From: Flavisphingomonas formosensis
GTDB lineage: Bacteria; Pseudomonadota; Alphaproteobacteria; Sphingomonadales; Sphingomonadaceae
Reading direction: 5' to 3'
DNA length: 64,000 bases
NCBI RefSeq assembly: GCF_009755815.1
Contig: NZ_WRPK01000002.1
Location: forward strand, 372,001 to 436,000
Shown: piece by piece, positions 25,038-34,781 of the stretch
Numbering within the stretch: position 1 is the first letter of the stretch
Layout of the letters: the number at the start of each line of letters is the position of its first letter
Notes under the pieces: generated by a model
Databases searched by the model: none
What the model saw: only the letters and a program-made list of their open reading frames with translations
What the model was told of the DNA's origin: nothing
Translations under genes and position numbers: made by a program

Positions 25038-26011
25038 CGGAAGCCTCCTTCGATCGCTTTATCGCCGATTATCGTTCCGCGCTCGGCACGCAGGATGACG
25101 GCAGTCCGGTCGGGATCGCGGTATCGGGCGGCGGAGACAGCCTCGCCCTGCTACGGCTGGCTGTCCGGGCCTTTTCCGGGCGCTTGGCAGCCGCCACCGT
25201 CGATCATGGCATGCGCCCCGAATCGGCGCAGGAGGCGCAGGCCGTCGCCGACATCTGCGCAACCCTCGGTGTTCCCCACGCTGTTCTTTCCCCCACCGTG
25301 CCGATCGCCGCGCCGGGCAACCTTCAGCAAAAGGCGCGCCAGGCCCGGTATCGGGCCTTGTCCGACTGGGCCGTGGAACGGAGCCTCACCCGCATCCTGA
25401 CAGCGCATAGCCGCGACGACGTGGCGGAAACCTTCCTGATGCGGGCCGCGCGCGGCGCAGGCGTTTCCGGTCTGGCCCGCATGGCGGCCGAGACGGCCAT
25501 GCCCTATGCCGCCGAAAGCGGCGTGCGGCTCGTCCGGCCGCTGCTGGACTGGTCCCGCGCGGAGCTGCGTGCGCTGGCCGAAAGCACGGGCTGGCCGATC
25601 GCCGACGATCCTTCCAATACCAATCCCAAATATGATCGCGCGCGAATCCGGAGGCTTCTCGCCAACGCGCCAGACCTTCCGTCCGATCGGCTCGCCCAGG
25701 CGGCACGCAACCTCAACGAGGCGGAGGCGGCGCTGCAATGGCTCGCCGACGAGGCATGGCTCACGCGCGCGACCGTCGATGGCACCACGATTCGGATCGA
25801 TGCCGCGGAATTGCCGCGCGAGACCCGCCGCCGGCTCGCCGCGCGCGCCATCCGGCAGCTCCGGAACGGTGAGGACTGGCCGGGCGAGGGGCTGGACGGC
25901 CTGATCGACCATCTCGATTCGGGCCGGGCGGCCACGTTGGCCGGCATATTGGCACGCCCCGGACCACCATGGCGCTTCGCTCCGGCGCCTCCACGACACG
26001 GCCAATCGTGA
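25025..26011 (+). CDS. tilS: tRNA(Ile)-lysidine synthetase TilS
   Basis: TilS modifies C34 of the CAU-anticodon tRNA-Ile to lysidine so that it reads AUA. The 328-aa protein has the PP-loop ATP site SGGGDS at residues 34-39, ATVDHGMRPES and LTAHSRDDVAETFLMRAARGAGVSGLARM, all typical. It is shorter than the E. coli enzyme because the C-terminal domains are reduced, which is usual in alphaproteobacteria. The GTG at 25025 overlaps the end of cpoB by 13 bases. No ATG is available close by, so a GTG start coupled to cpoB is likely. Confidence 0.93.
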   Translation: MRELTEASFDRFIADYRSALGTQDDGSPVGIAVSGGGDSLALLRLAVRAFSGRLAAATVDHGMRPESAQEAQAVADICATLGVPHAVLSPTVPIAAPGNLQQKARQARYRALSDWAVERSLTRILTAHSRDDVAETFLMRAARGAGVSGLARMAAETAMPYAAESGVRLVRPLLDWSRAELRALAESTGWPIADDPSNTNPKYDRARIRRLLANAPDLPSDRLAQAARNLNEAEAALQWLADEAWLTRATVDGTTIRIDAAELPRETRRRLAARAIRQLRNGEDWPGEGLDGLIDHLDSGRAATLAGILARPGPPWRFAPAPPRHGQS

Positions 26012-26060
26012 TCGGGCGGCTATCCATATCCGTAAAAACGCCGAAAGCGCGGCTGTTCCA

Positions 26061-26088
26061 TTGCCATTAACCCCTGATCGCCTATCTT
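26061..26088 (+). promoter_or_regulatory. Candidate sigma-70 promoter for ftsH
   Basis: TTGCCA at 26061-26066, a 16-base spacer and TATCTT at 26083-26088, followed by 27 bases to the ftsH ATG. The position between tilS and ftsH suggests that ftsH has its own promoter in addition to read-through. Confidence 0.4.
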
Positions 26089-26115
26089 GCAGAATAGAAA
26101 GGCTGGTACGGACGC

Positions 26116-28059
<1,944 letters not shown>

Positions 28060-28087
28060 TCGCAGCAACCGCCTGCAAGAGAAGCAT

Positions 28088-28134
28088 CGCAAATGTGAGC
28101 GCCGCGACCCCTGGTCGCGGCGCTCACATTTGCG
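28088..28134. terminator. 22-bp perfect hairpin after ftsH
   Basis: Perfect 22-bp stem with a 3-base loop (CCT): arm 28088-28109 begins CGCAAATGTGAGCGCC and arm 28113-28134 is its exact complement. It begins 28 bases after the ftsH stop. There is no long T-run, only TT inside the arm, but the stem is strong enough to act as a terminator or as a 3'-end stabiliser in both directions. Confidence 0.65.
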
Positions 28135-28301
28135 TTGAGACCAAGCAGGAGGCCTACACGGTACGACCGTGACATCTTCTGCATCATGCCGAAGCGCGGT
28201 CTACATGGCGGAAAAAGAAGCGTCGGCTTCGGATGTTTGCCGCATTGGAGGCCAGAGACGGCGATGGTACCCGAAGCGCGATGTTCGGGGAGACATGGGG
28301 C

Positions 28302-30242
28302 ATGACAATTTCTCGGATCTGGCCGATCGCGGCTGCTATGCTCGCAACGTCGAGCAGCCTGACCAGCGCGGAGCCGTCGCGCCTCCAGGCAGCCTATGAT
28401 GCCGCCCAGACGGCCTATGACAAGCAGGACTGGACGACGGCCGCGGCCGGATTCCAACCCTTGCTGCCTGCCGATCCGCGACGTCCGCTCACACCTTCCC
28501 AGGCGGTGATCGCCGCCCGGCTAGCCGACTCCTTGAGCCATCTCGGCCGGTCGGCCGCGGCGAGGCCTTGGCTCACGCGTGCGCTCGCCGGCCTTCCGGC
28601 CGACAAGGTGGACGAGCGCGCCTTCGTTTATCTCGCCATGGGAAATGCAGCGCGGTTCGATTTCGACGGGCCGGCCGCGATGGCGGCTTATGAGCAGGCG
28701 ATAGCGATCGGCAACGCAGCAAATCTGCCGATCATTCGGATCAATGCCACAGTCGGGCTGTCGATCGCGGCCGCGACATCGGATCCGGCTCGCGCCGCAG
28801 CCGCGCTGGACGCGCTATTCGCCGATCGAACGACAATCGCGAAAATGGAGAACAGGGACCTTGCCGTCCTTGAGGAGATGCGCGCGCGGGTCGCCGCCAA
28901 TGCGGGTGACCTCGCAGGCGCCAAGCGGTGGATCGGGCAGGCGCTAGGGCATAGCGGCGGCGCACAGACGACCCGCATCTCGCTGCTCCAGGTCGAGATA
29001 AGAGGAGACGCCGCAATCATCTCCCAGTTGCGCGGCGACAGCGAATCGACCCGCCTCTATCTGACCTTCACCGGCGCCGGCCATCTCAAGAACACCGATT
29101 GGATCGGCCGATATGACGGAGAATTGCCAGTCTGCGGACAGGATGGCGATATCCGGCCGGAGGACAGCGCCGTCGTGCAGTTCGCGATCGACGCCGACGG
29201 ACGTATCTCAGGAGCCCAGCCCATCTACGCCAGCCGTTCGGGCGAGATTGGCTGGGCATTTGCGCGCGCGATGAGCGGCTGGCGCTGGGATCCTGCGCTG
29301 CTCAAGGACGTCGAGCCTTTCTGGCGGCAATCGGTCCGTTTCGAATTGCGCTGCATCAGCAGGCCAGCGCCGGACAAGCTCGCTAAGCGCTTTACGGACC
29401 AGATGTACGCCTGGCTGAGCTCGATCGGCATCGACCCCAACGATATGGGCAGCGCGTCCGCAGGGGCGTTCGGGGACGATCTGCACCAACTTCCTAGTTT
29501 ACTCGCATATCTTCGCAACCAGGGCGGGAGGCCACAGCTCGACCGGGTATATCGTGCGCTCGAAAGCGCGCGAGCGCCCGCCTCCGCTTATGCGGTCGCC
29601 GCCAATCTCTATGCGAACAGCGCCTCCCCAGGATCAATCCGCGCCGCCGGTCGCGCGCGCGCCGACGCGTTCGCTCAGCTTCTCCCCTATTTCGACAGCC
29701 ATTTTCCGGGTGAGACGGCGACTGCCTGGTTGCGCCTGGAACTGGCGCTCGCGCTCGAAAACGCGCATGACTTCGATCCGGTGCCGGCCCAGCTTGATGC
29801 CGTGCTCGCGACGCCGCTGACAGTGCTTCCGGCCGACGATCCGGTTCGCCACGTCGCGCTGCTGCATGCCGCGATCGTCAAGGGTCAACTCGGCGCGCCC
29901 ACGGCGCAGGCCGCCAATGCAGCGGCGAGCGCCCTGAACGTGGAGCAATGCTCCCTTATCGACACGCATCCGATCCCCGAGAGCGTGGCGATATCGAGCG
30001 CGCAATTCCCGCGAACCGCGCTGGACTGGCGCTTCGAGGGCCATGTCGAGGTCGCCTACGACATAGCGGCCGACGGCAGCGTTTCGAACGTGCGCACAAT
30101 CCTCGCCTATCCACCATTCGTCTTCGGCAAGGGCACGGAAGAAGCGGCCGCGAAGTTCCGCTACCTGCCGCCGATGATCGACGGCAAGCCGGTCGGCTGC
30201 ATCGGCGAGAAGCAGACCGTGAACTATCGCATCCCGGGATAG
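28302..30242 (+). CDS. Exported TPR protein with two TonB-C-like domains
   Basis: This 646-aa protein starts with a signal peptide (MTISRIWPIAAAMLATSSSLTSA). A helical TPR-like region follows (AAYDAAQTAYDKQDWTTAAAGFQPLL; LAMGNAARFDFDGPAAMAAYEQAIAIG). There are two segments that read like TonB C-terminal folds. The first is near residues 280-350 (VVQFAIDADGRISGAQPIYASR, then FARAMSGWRWDPALL); the second is at the C-terminus (GHVEVAYDIAADGSVSNVRTILAYPP, then AAAKFRYLPPMIDGKPV). True TonB anchors by an uncleaved N-terminal helix with a Pro-rich spacer, which is absent here, so this is probably a soluble periplasmic relative. GGGAG upstream supports the ATG at 28302 over in-frame ATGs further back. 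Confidence 0.7.
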   Translation: MTISRIWPIAAAMLATSSSLTSAEPSRLQAAYDAAQTAYDKQDWTTAAAGFQPLLPADPRRPLTPSQAVIAARLADSLSHLGRSAAARPWLTRALAGLPADKVDERAFVYLAMGNAARFDFDGPAAMAAYEQAIAIGNAANLPIIRINATVGLSIAAATSDPARAAAALDALFADRTTIAKMENRDLAVLEEMRARVAANAGDLAGAKRWIGQALGHSGGAQTTRISLLQVEIRGDAAIISQLRGDSESTRLYLTFTGAGHLKNTDWIGRYDGELPVCGQDGDIRPEDSAVVQFAIDADGRISGAQPIYASRSGEIGWAFARAMSGWRWDPALLKDVEPFWRQSVRFELRCISRPAPDKLAKRFTDQMYAWLSSIGIDPNDMGSASAGAFGDDLHQLPSLLAYLRNQGGRPQLDRVYRALESARAPASAYAVAANLYANSASPGSIRAAGRARADAFAQLLPYFDSHFPGETATAWLRLELALALENAHDFDPVPAQLDAVLATPLTVLPADDPVRHVALLHAAIVKGQLGAPTAQAANAAASALNVEQCSLIDTHPIPESVAISSAQFPRTALDWRFEGHVEVAYDIAADGSVSNVRTILAYPPFVFGKGTEEAAAKFRYLPPMIDGKPVGCIGEKQTVNYRIPG

Positions 30243-30246
30243 GCGG

Positions 30247-30669
30247 CTATTCGGCGATCTGCTCGCCGGAACCGCCGAATTCCGAGGGAAAATCCCGGAA
30301 TTTGGGCAGGCCGTCCTTCATCGGCAACACCGTCTCCGCATAGTTGATATGCACGCCGGGCGCGAAGGCGAGCGTCGGAAGCGTTGCCGCGAAGACGTCC
30401 ACCACGCCCAGCGTCGGATGGTTGGTGAGCAAATGCCCACCGCACCGATCGCAATATTGGCGCTGGCTGAGCGGTGTCTTCTGAAAGACGGCGATATGGT
30501 CCTCTCCCGCAGTAACTGTCACCATGTCGGGTTTCCACAAGGTGAAGGCATTGATCGGCCCACCGGACCAGGATCGACAGGAATTGCAGTGGCAATAACC
30601 CATGCCCTCGGGCTCGCCGGAGACTTCCAGCTTGACGGTACCGCAAAAGCATTGCCCGCTATAGCTCAT
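30247..30669 (-). CDS. GFA family protein (Mss4-like zinc fold)
   Basis: This 140-aa protein has the GFA (glutathione-dependent formaldehyde-activating enzyme-like) fold. The zinc ligands are visible: CFCG near residue 8, CHCNSCR near residue 26 and CDRCGGHL near residue 73. The family is large, and most members have no shown formaldehyde activity. The ATG at 30669 is preceded by GGAGGAACGC, an ideal ribosome-binding site; the frame is open further upstream without one. It converges on the TPR/TonB-C gene with four bases between stops and is probably its own transcription unit. Confidence 0.87.
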   Translation of the reverse strand: MSYSGQCFCGTVKLEVSGEPEGMGYCHCNSCRSWSGGPINAFTLWKPDMVTVTAGEDHIAVFQKTPLSQRQYCDRCGGHLLTNHPTLGVVDVFAATLPTLAFAPGVHINYAETVLPMKDGLPKFRDFPSEFGGSGEQIAE

Positions 30670-30831
30670 CGCGTTCCTCCCTATTCCTGCCACGCAGACG
30701 GAGCATGGGTTGCTTCGCCTTGGCATCATCTTCCATGCGCGTGCCGATAATGCGCCGAAATTCACATTCGGCCAAGCAGGCGCTCCAGCCCATTGTACCT
30801 TCTGCCAACGGATGAATCGCCGCCCCTCGCG

Positions 30832-30860
30832 TTGACGTAGCGGCCTCGGACCGCTAAGCG
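30832..30860 (+). promoter_or_regulatory. Sigma-70 promoter for the manganese riboswitch transcript
   Basis: TTGACG at 30832-30837, a 17-base spacer and TAAGCG at 30855-30860, preceded by GC as in other promoters here. Transcription would begin about 7 bases later, at about 30867, which is exactly the first base of the riboswitch P1 stem. That agreement supports both calls. Confidence 0.55.
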
Positions 30861-30866
30861 GGCGGG

Positions 30867-30975
30867 GTCATCTGGGGAGTAGTCGGCTGCCGCAACAGGC
30901 AGGCCCCGCGTCAACATATTTGGCGGAGACGCCATGGCGCGGGGGGCGATCGGATCGTCTGGCGAGACCAATGAC
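30867..30975 (+). promoter_or_regulatory. yybP-ykoY manganese riboswitch
   Basis: The 5' half has the family hallmark CTGGGGAGTAG at 30872-30882. The middle has CGTCAACATATTTGG at about 30910-30924, the second conserved loop, and the 3' side has GGCGAGACCA at 30961-30970. GTCAT (30867-30871) pairs with ATGAC (30971-30975) and TGG pairs with CCA to close P1. This RNA binds Mn2+ between two loops and in known cases turns on manganese exporters. The gene downstream is a GDT1/MneA-type exporter, as expected. Identification is by eye, without a covariance model. Confidence 0.85.
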
Positions 30976-30992
30976 GCAGGGCTTCCGCTCAT

Positions 30993-31039
30993 GGCCGGGC
31001 GGGGGTGCCGTGCGTCGTTGGAAGTCTTGCCGCCCGGCC
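30993..31039 (+). promoter_or_regulatory. Hairpin between riboswitch and GTG start (possible expression platform)
   Basis: Perfect 10-bp arms GGCCGGGCGG (30993-31002) and CCGCCCGGCC (31030-31039) enclose 27 bases. The right arm ends one base before the GGAGA ribosome-binding site at 31041. There is no T-run, so control of translation or a Rho-dependent mechanism is more likely than an intrinsic terminator. Confidence 0.45.
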
Positions 31040-31051
31040 TGGAGAATAAGC

Positions 31052-31621
31052 GTGGAAGCCCTGCTCACGTCGACGCTGGTCGTCGCGCTCGCCGAGATCG
31101 GCGACAAGACCCAGCTGCTCGCCATCCTGCTCGCCACCCGTTTCCGCCGCCCCTGGCCGATCATCGCCGGGATATTGGGCGCGACTCTGGTCAATCATGC
31201 CTTGGCGGCGCTGCTCGGATCCGAAGTCGCCAATCTGCTGGACGGCCCGCTATTCCGCTACGCCATTGCCCTCTCGTTCATCGCCATGGCGATCTGGACG
31301 CTGATCCCTGACAAATATGAGGAAGAGAAGGAGCAGGTCTCCCGCCACGGCGCCTTCCTTACTACCCTGGTCGCCTTCTTTCTGGTCGAGATGGGAGACA
31401 AGACGCAGGTCGCGACGATCGCGCTCGGCGCGCATTATCATCAGGTCGCGCTGGTCGCGACGGGTACCACCATCGGTATGATGCTCGCCAACGTCCCAGC
31501 CGTGTTCCTCGGCGATCGCATCATCCGCATCGTGCCGCTCAACTATGTGCGGATAGGCGCCGCTTTGATCTTCCTTTTCCTCGGCCTCTGGGCGCTGGCC
31601 GAAGCCGCGCACCTTATCTGA
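31052..31621 (+). CDS. TMEM165/GDT1 family manganese exporter (MneA-like)
   Basis: This 189-aa inner-membrane protein belongs to UPF0016/GDT1, which exchanges Mn2+ or Ca2+ for protons. The two signature motifs are present: EIGDKT at residues 15-20 and EMGDKT at 113-118, each on the first helix of a three-helix repeat, for about six membrane segments. The bacterial member MneA of Vibrio exports manganese. The GTG at 31052 is chosen because GGAGA at 31041 precedes it; upstream codons lie in the riboswitch and are not protein-like. The leader carries a manganese riboswitch, so the gene should be induced by Mn2+. It converges with the AsmA gene, one base apart. Confidence 0.9.
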   Translation: MEALLTSTLVVALAEIGDKTQLLAILLATRFRRPWPIIAGILGATLVNHALAALLGSEVANLLDGPLFRYAIALSFIAMAIWTLIPDKYEEEKEQVSRHGAFLTTLVAFFLVEMGDKTQVATIALGAHYHQVALVATGTTIGMMLANVPAVFLGDRIIRIVPLNYVRIGAALIFLFLGLWALAEAAHLI

Positions 31622-31622
31622 C

Positions 31623-33689
31623 CTATCGTTTCAGGGGCTTGCCGTTGCCTACGTCCTTGCGCGGCTTACCCTTGGTGGTGCGTTGCGCGGAGGCGTCGGC
31701 TCCGGCGAGGACGGGGCCGCACGCCGCGGCCTTTGCGTCGCCGGGATCGACGAAGGCGATAAGCGCTGCGACCGGCGTCGCGACGACGCCAAGCCCGATG
31801 CCGATTCCCGCACGCGTCAGCAGCTGCGGGCTGATGATGCGCAGGCCCGGCTTGGCGAAATAGCCGTCGAGCCCGACCGGCGACTGGGCAGAGAAAAGGC
31901 TGAACGTCTTGCCGTCGGCGCGCACCGAGAAATCGAGTGATTCGTCCTTGAAGCTGAAGCCGCCGCGGCCGGTGATCACATTCTTGTCGGTATCGATCAG
32001 GATCGGATCGGCCGCCGCCACGCCGTCCCGCACGGTGAAGCCGATCAGGCCGCAATTGATCTGCACCGGCTTCTTGAGCTTATGGCCGATCAGCTTGGTG
32101 AGGAAGGTGCCGATATCCAGTTCCGAAAGCTGGATATTGCGCGTCCAGAAGCTGCCCTTGGGCAGGATCACGACAATGCGCCCATTGGCGCTCGCCAGCG
32201 AATCATGCACGGTATCGCCGCGCCCGCTCATCTTGATGCGCGCCTTCACGACGCCGCTGGTGCCCGATTCATCGACTCCGAAGCCGGCGAGGAGCGTGCC
32301 CATCGGCGTCGGCGACAGGCGGATGTCGTAATCAGTGAATGCCGGCCGCTGCCGGGCGTCGAGCACGATGTCGGACGCAACGTGGCCACGCGAGAGATCC
32401 ATCGTCAGCGGCGAGAGCTTCAACAGGCTATGATCGAGATCCAGGGTCAGCGCGACATTGGAGATGGGCAGGTGCGGCGCCTTTATGTCCGTCACCTTGT
32501 AATCGACATGCGCATCGAAGCGCGAGATCGCGTCGACGCGCAGCGGCGCGTCCGGCAGGATGCGCGGATGATCGCCTTTCTGGGCGACTGCGGCGACCAC
32601 GCCCTTGCTGGCGAGCGCCTGAGGCTCGTAGCCGATGAACGGCCCGATATCGACGATATCGACCGAGCGGGAGGCGAGGTCCGCATCGATCTTCAGCCGG
32701 TTGTCGGGCATGGTGATGGTCATGCCGCCGGCGAGATCGCTGTCGCCGAATGCGCCGGCGAGGCGGGTGAACTTCCATGCACCGCCCTCCTTGGTGAGAT
32801 GCGACCGGAAATGGTAGGCGCGCGTGTCGGGAACGGCGACACCGAGGAAATCGAACAGCCGCGCCAGATTGGGTCCGCGCACCTTCATCGCCAGATCCGC
32901 GCCCTCGATCACCGTCGCGCCCGGCAATGCGCCGGAGACGTCGAGGATGTTGCCGCCCGAAACCGCGTGCATCGTAAACTGGTTGCGTCCGCCGGCCAGA
33001 GTTTCGTTGGGTGACTGAAGCGCGCCGGACAGCGTAAAGCGGCGATCGCGCAGGTGCCCGTCGCCCGCGAAGCGGATGGCGCCGGCGAACTGAGTGTCCG
33101 CCGCCTTGATCGTCTCGAATTGAATGTCGGTCGTCAGCTGCATCATCGGATCGGTATAGTGCAGCGTCGTGCCGCTCATGATCGCGCGGCGGATCACCGG
33201 CATCTCCAGCGGCTTGCCTGGTGCGTCGGGATCGCCGAACGTCCACGTGTTGCGCTTGTGCCGCGCATCCCATTCCAGATTCACGTCGCCGTGCAGCAGA
33301 TCCAGCCAGTTAACCCGCTTGCGCCCGAAGATCAGCGGGATGGAAGCGATTCGCGTGTCGATTCGCCGCGCCTGGAAGAAATAGGGCTTTTTCGCCCAGG
33401 CCGGGTTAGAGATGGTCATCCCTTCCGCCACGAACTTCACGTCGATCGGATCGAAATAAAGCTGGAAATCGCCCGGCACCTTGACCACTCGTCCCGTCGA
33501 ATGGCTCACGATCCGCTCGAACGGATGCTTCAGGAAACGGCCCTTGGTGACGAAAAGGATCGTCCAGGCGAGCAGAATCAGGCCGATGATCGTCGACAGG
33601 ACCGCGATAACCGCCGCGATCGGAGTTTCCGGAACGCGGCGGATGCGGAGCGCAGGTTCGCGCGGGGGCGGGGGATCCGCATCGGCCAT
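31623..33689 (-). CDS. AsmA family protein
   Basis: This 688-aa AsmA/TamB-type protein has one N-terminal membrane anchor (about residues 25-48, AAVIAVLSTIIGLILLAWTILF) after a Pro/Arg-rich start. A long periplasmic beta-rich body follows with the family start GRVVKVPGDFQLYFDPIDVKFVAEGMTISNPAW, and the AsmA C-terminal block DVSRG-like LSRGHVASDIVLDAR and NGRIVVILPKGSFWTRNIQLSELDIGTFL near residue 510. AsmA-like proteins are thought to bridge the two membranes and carry phospholipid to the outer membrane. A Lys/Arg-rich tail ends the protein. It is divergent from rpmI across 156 bases and appears monocistronic. Confidence 0.88.
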   Translation of the reverse strand: MADADPPPPREPALRIRRVPETPIAAVIAVLSTIIGLILLAWTILFVTKGRFLKHPFERIVSHSTGRVVKVPGDFQLYFDPIDVKFVAEGMTISNPAWAKKPYFFQARRIDTRIASIPLIFGRKRVNWLDLLHGDVNLEWDARHKRNTWTFGDPDAPGKPLEMPVIRRAIMSGTTLHYTDPMMQLTTDIQFETIKAADTQFAGAIRFAGDGHLRDRRFTLSGALQSPNETLAGGRNQFTMHAVSGGNILDVSGALPGATVIEGADLAMKVRGPNLARLFDFLGVAVPDTRAYHFRSHLTKEGGAWKFTRLAGAFGDSDLAGGMTITMPDNRLKIDADLASRSVDIVDIGPFIGYEPQALASKGVVAAVAQKGDHPRILPDAPLRVDAISRFDAHVDYKVTDIKAPHLPISNVALTLDLDHSLLKLSPLTMDLSRGHVASDIVLDARQRPAFTDYDIRLSPTPMGTLLAGFGVDESGTSGVVKARIKMSGRGDTVHDSLASANGRIVVILPKGSFWTRNIQLSELDIGTFLTKLIGHKLKKPVQINCGLIGFTVRDGVAAADPILIDTDKNVITGRGGFSFKDESLDFSVRADGKTFSLFSAQSPVGLDGYFAKPGLRIISPQLLTRAGIGIGLGVVATPVAALIAFVDPGDAKAAACGPVLAGADASAQRTTKGKPRKDVGNGKPLKR

Positions 33690-33732
33690 GACTTCGCGAA
33701 AACCCCCGGTGGCGAGCTATGTTCCGAAGAGG

Positions 33733-33761
33733 TTGCCAGCACCGGCTTTCGCCACTATAGG
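33733..33761 (+). promoter_or_regulatory. Candidate sigma-70 promoter for rpmI-rplT
   Basis: TTGCCA at 33733-33738, a 17-base spacer and TATAGG at 33756-33761, about 85 bases before the rpmI ATG. This is the best-matching promoter in the divergent region and leaves a leader of roughly 80 bases in which L20 autoregulation could act; no specific L20-binding fold could be assigned by eye. Confidence 0.5.
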
Positions 33762-33845
33762 CCCGCGCTTCATGCGATTTGAGGGACTGCCCGGCTGTAT
33801 GGGCTGCCGTGGCTGTCCGCATACGTCGCGAACAAGGAGACGAAA

Positions 33846-34049
33846 ATGCCCAAGCTCAAGACGAAGAGCGGCGTCAAGAAGCGCTTCAAGCTCACCGCCA
33901 CCGGCAAGGTGAAGCATGGGGTCGCCGGCAAGCGCCACCGGCTGATCAGCCACAATTCCAAATATATCCGCCAGAACCGCGGCACCTCGGTTCTTTCCGA
34001 AGCCGACACGCCCACGATCAAGCTCTGGGCGCCGTACGGCCTGAAGTAA
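33846..34049 (+). CDS. rpmI: 50S ribosomal protein L35
   Basis: Ribosomal protein bL35, 67 aa, is very basic. It starts with [25 protein letters not shown] and contains [20 protein letters not shown], the standard family sequence. AAGGAG upstream of the ATG is a strong ribosome-binding site. rplT follows 12 bases after its stop, the usual bacterial order. infC, which often precedes the pair, is not upstream here; a divergent AsmA gene stands in its place. Confidence 0.97.
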   Translation: MPKLKTKSGVKKRFKLTATGKVKHGVAGKRHRLISHNSKYIRQNRGTSVLSEADTPTIKLWAPYGLK

Positions 34050-34061
34050 GGAGACCGGGAC

Positions 34062-34439
34062 ATGGCACGCGTCAAGCGCGGTACGACCACCAAAGCCAAG
34101 CATAACCGCATCTTGGATGCGGCGAAGGGCTATTATGGTCGCCGCAAGAACACCATCCGTATCGCCCGCCAGGCCGTCGAGAAGGCCGGGCAGTACGCCT
34201 ACCGCGACCGCAAGGTTAAGAAGCGCAGCTTCCGCGCCCTTTGGATCCAGCGCATCAACGCTGCTGTCCGCGCGGAAGGCCTGACCTATGGCGTGTTCAT
34301 GCACGGCCTCAAGCTGGCCGGCATCGAGCTGGACCGGAAGGTCCTCGCCGATCTTGCCATGCACGAAGGCGAAGCGTTTAGCGCCATCATCGCGCAGGCG
34401 AAGGCCGCGCTGCCGGAGGACGCCCGCGTCGCGGCGTAA
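34062..34439 (+). CDS. rplT: 50S ribosomal protein L20
   Basis: Ribosomal protein bL20, 125 aa, is an early assembly protein that binds 23S rRNA. It starts with [55 protein letters not shown] and has the C-terminal [19 protein letters not shown]. The basic, extended N-terminus and the globular C-terminus are both complete. AAGGAGA lies before the start, 12 bases after rpmI, so the two are one operon. In several bacteria L20 represses this operon by binding its leader RNA. Confidence 0.97.
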   Translation: MARVKRGTTTKAKHNRILDAAKGYYGRRKNTIRIARQAVEKAGQYAYRDRKVKKRSFRALWIQRINAAVRAEGLTYGVFMHGLKLAGIELDRKVLADLAMHEGEAFSAIIAQAKAALPEDARVAA

Positions 34440-34519
34440 CCTTTAGCAGACAGGCACGCTTCGGGGCGCGGATTGCACAAGCGGTCCGCGCCCTTTTCGT
34501 GTTCGGGGCAACCCTCCCT

Positions 34520-34532
34520 CGTCATTCCCGCC
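34520..34532. repeat. REP-like half-site CGTCATTCCCGCC left of the GIY-YIG remnant
   Basis: This is the left half of a CGTCATTCCCGCGAAGGCGGG-type palindrome whose right half is missing. The GIY-YIG remnant begins at the very next base, so the deletion that removed the gene's 5' part appears to have ended within this repeat. Confidence 0.45.
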
Positions 34533-34738
34533 AAGGCTTGATCAAAGGCTTCTCCAGCCGCTACGGGAGCTCCCGTCTCGTCTATTTCGAGATGTTCCAG
34601 GACATGCCGAACGCGATCCTACGTGAAAAGCAACACAAGAAATGGCGACGCGACTGGAAGCTGAACCTGATAGAGGGTTCCAATCCGAGCTGGGCCGACC
34701 TTGCCGAAGGGCTTGGCGTGAACGGCACATACGGTTGA
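34532..34738 (+). pseudogene. GIY-YIG endonuclease remnant, 5' truncated
   Basis: The last two-thirds of a small GIY-YIG nuclease (UPF0213 type) is readable: LIKGFSSRYGSSRLVYFEMFQDMPNAILREKQHKKW, then RRDWKLNLIEGSNPSWADLAE. Intact members are about 90-100 aa and open with a (G/V)-Y-(V/I)-Y and TLYVGVT motif that holds the catalytic Tyr and Arg; these 30-40 residues are absent. The frame stays open back to 34499, but the upstream codons are intergenic repeat sequence. The Glu that binds metal (E in REKQ-KKW) remains, yet activity is not expected. It is flanked by REP-like elements on both sides. Confidence 0.75.
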
Positions 34739-34746
34739 ATTTATGC

Positions 34747-34766
34747 ATCCCCGCCTCCGCGGGGGA
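34747..34766. repeat. REP-like hairpin right of the GIY-YIG remnant
   Basis: CCCCGC (34749-34754) pairs with GCGGGG (34759-34764) around CTCC, within ATCCCCGCCTCCGCGGGGGA. It resembles the same dispersed element family as the left half-site at 34520 and lies 16 bases before the pheS ATG, so it is also in the pheS leader. Confidence 0.5.
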
Positions 34767-34781
34767 CGACGAAGGTGGGGC

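Larger units (their letters stand above)
34440..34781. other. rplT-pheS intergenic region with repeat halves and a gene remnant
   Basis: These 342 bases hold a short G+C hairpin-forming stretch after rplT (GGGGCGCGGATTGC...GCGGTCCGCGCCC at 34461-34493, ending in CCCTTTTCG, a plausible terminator), a REP-like half-site, a decayed GIY-YIG gene and a second REP-like hairpin just before pheS. Confidence 0.5.
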
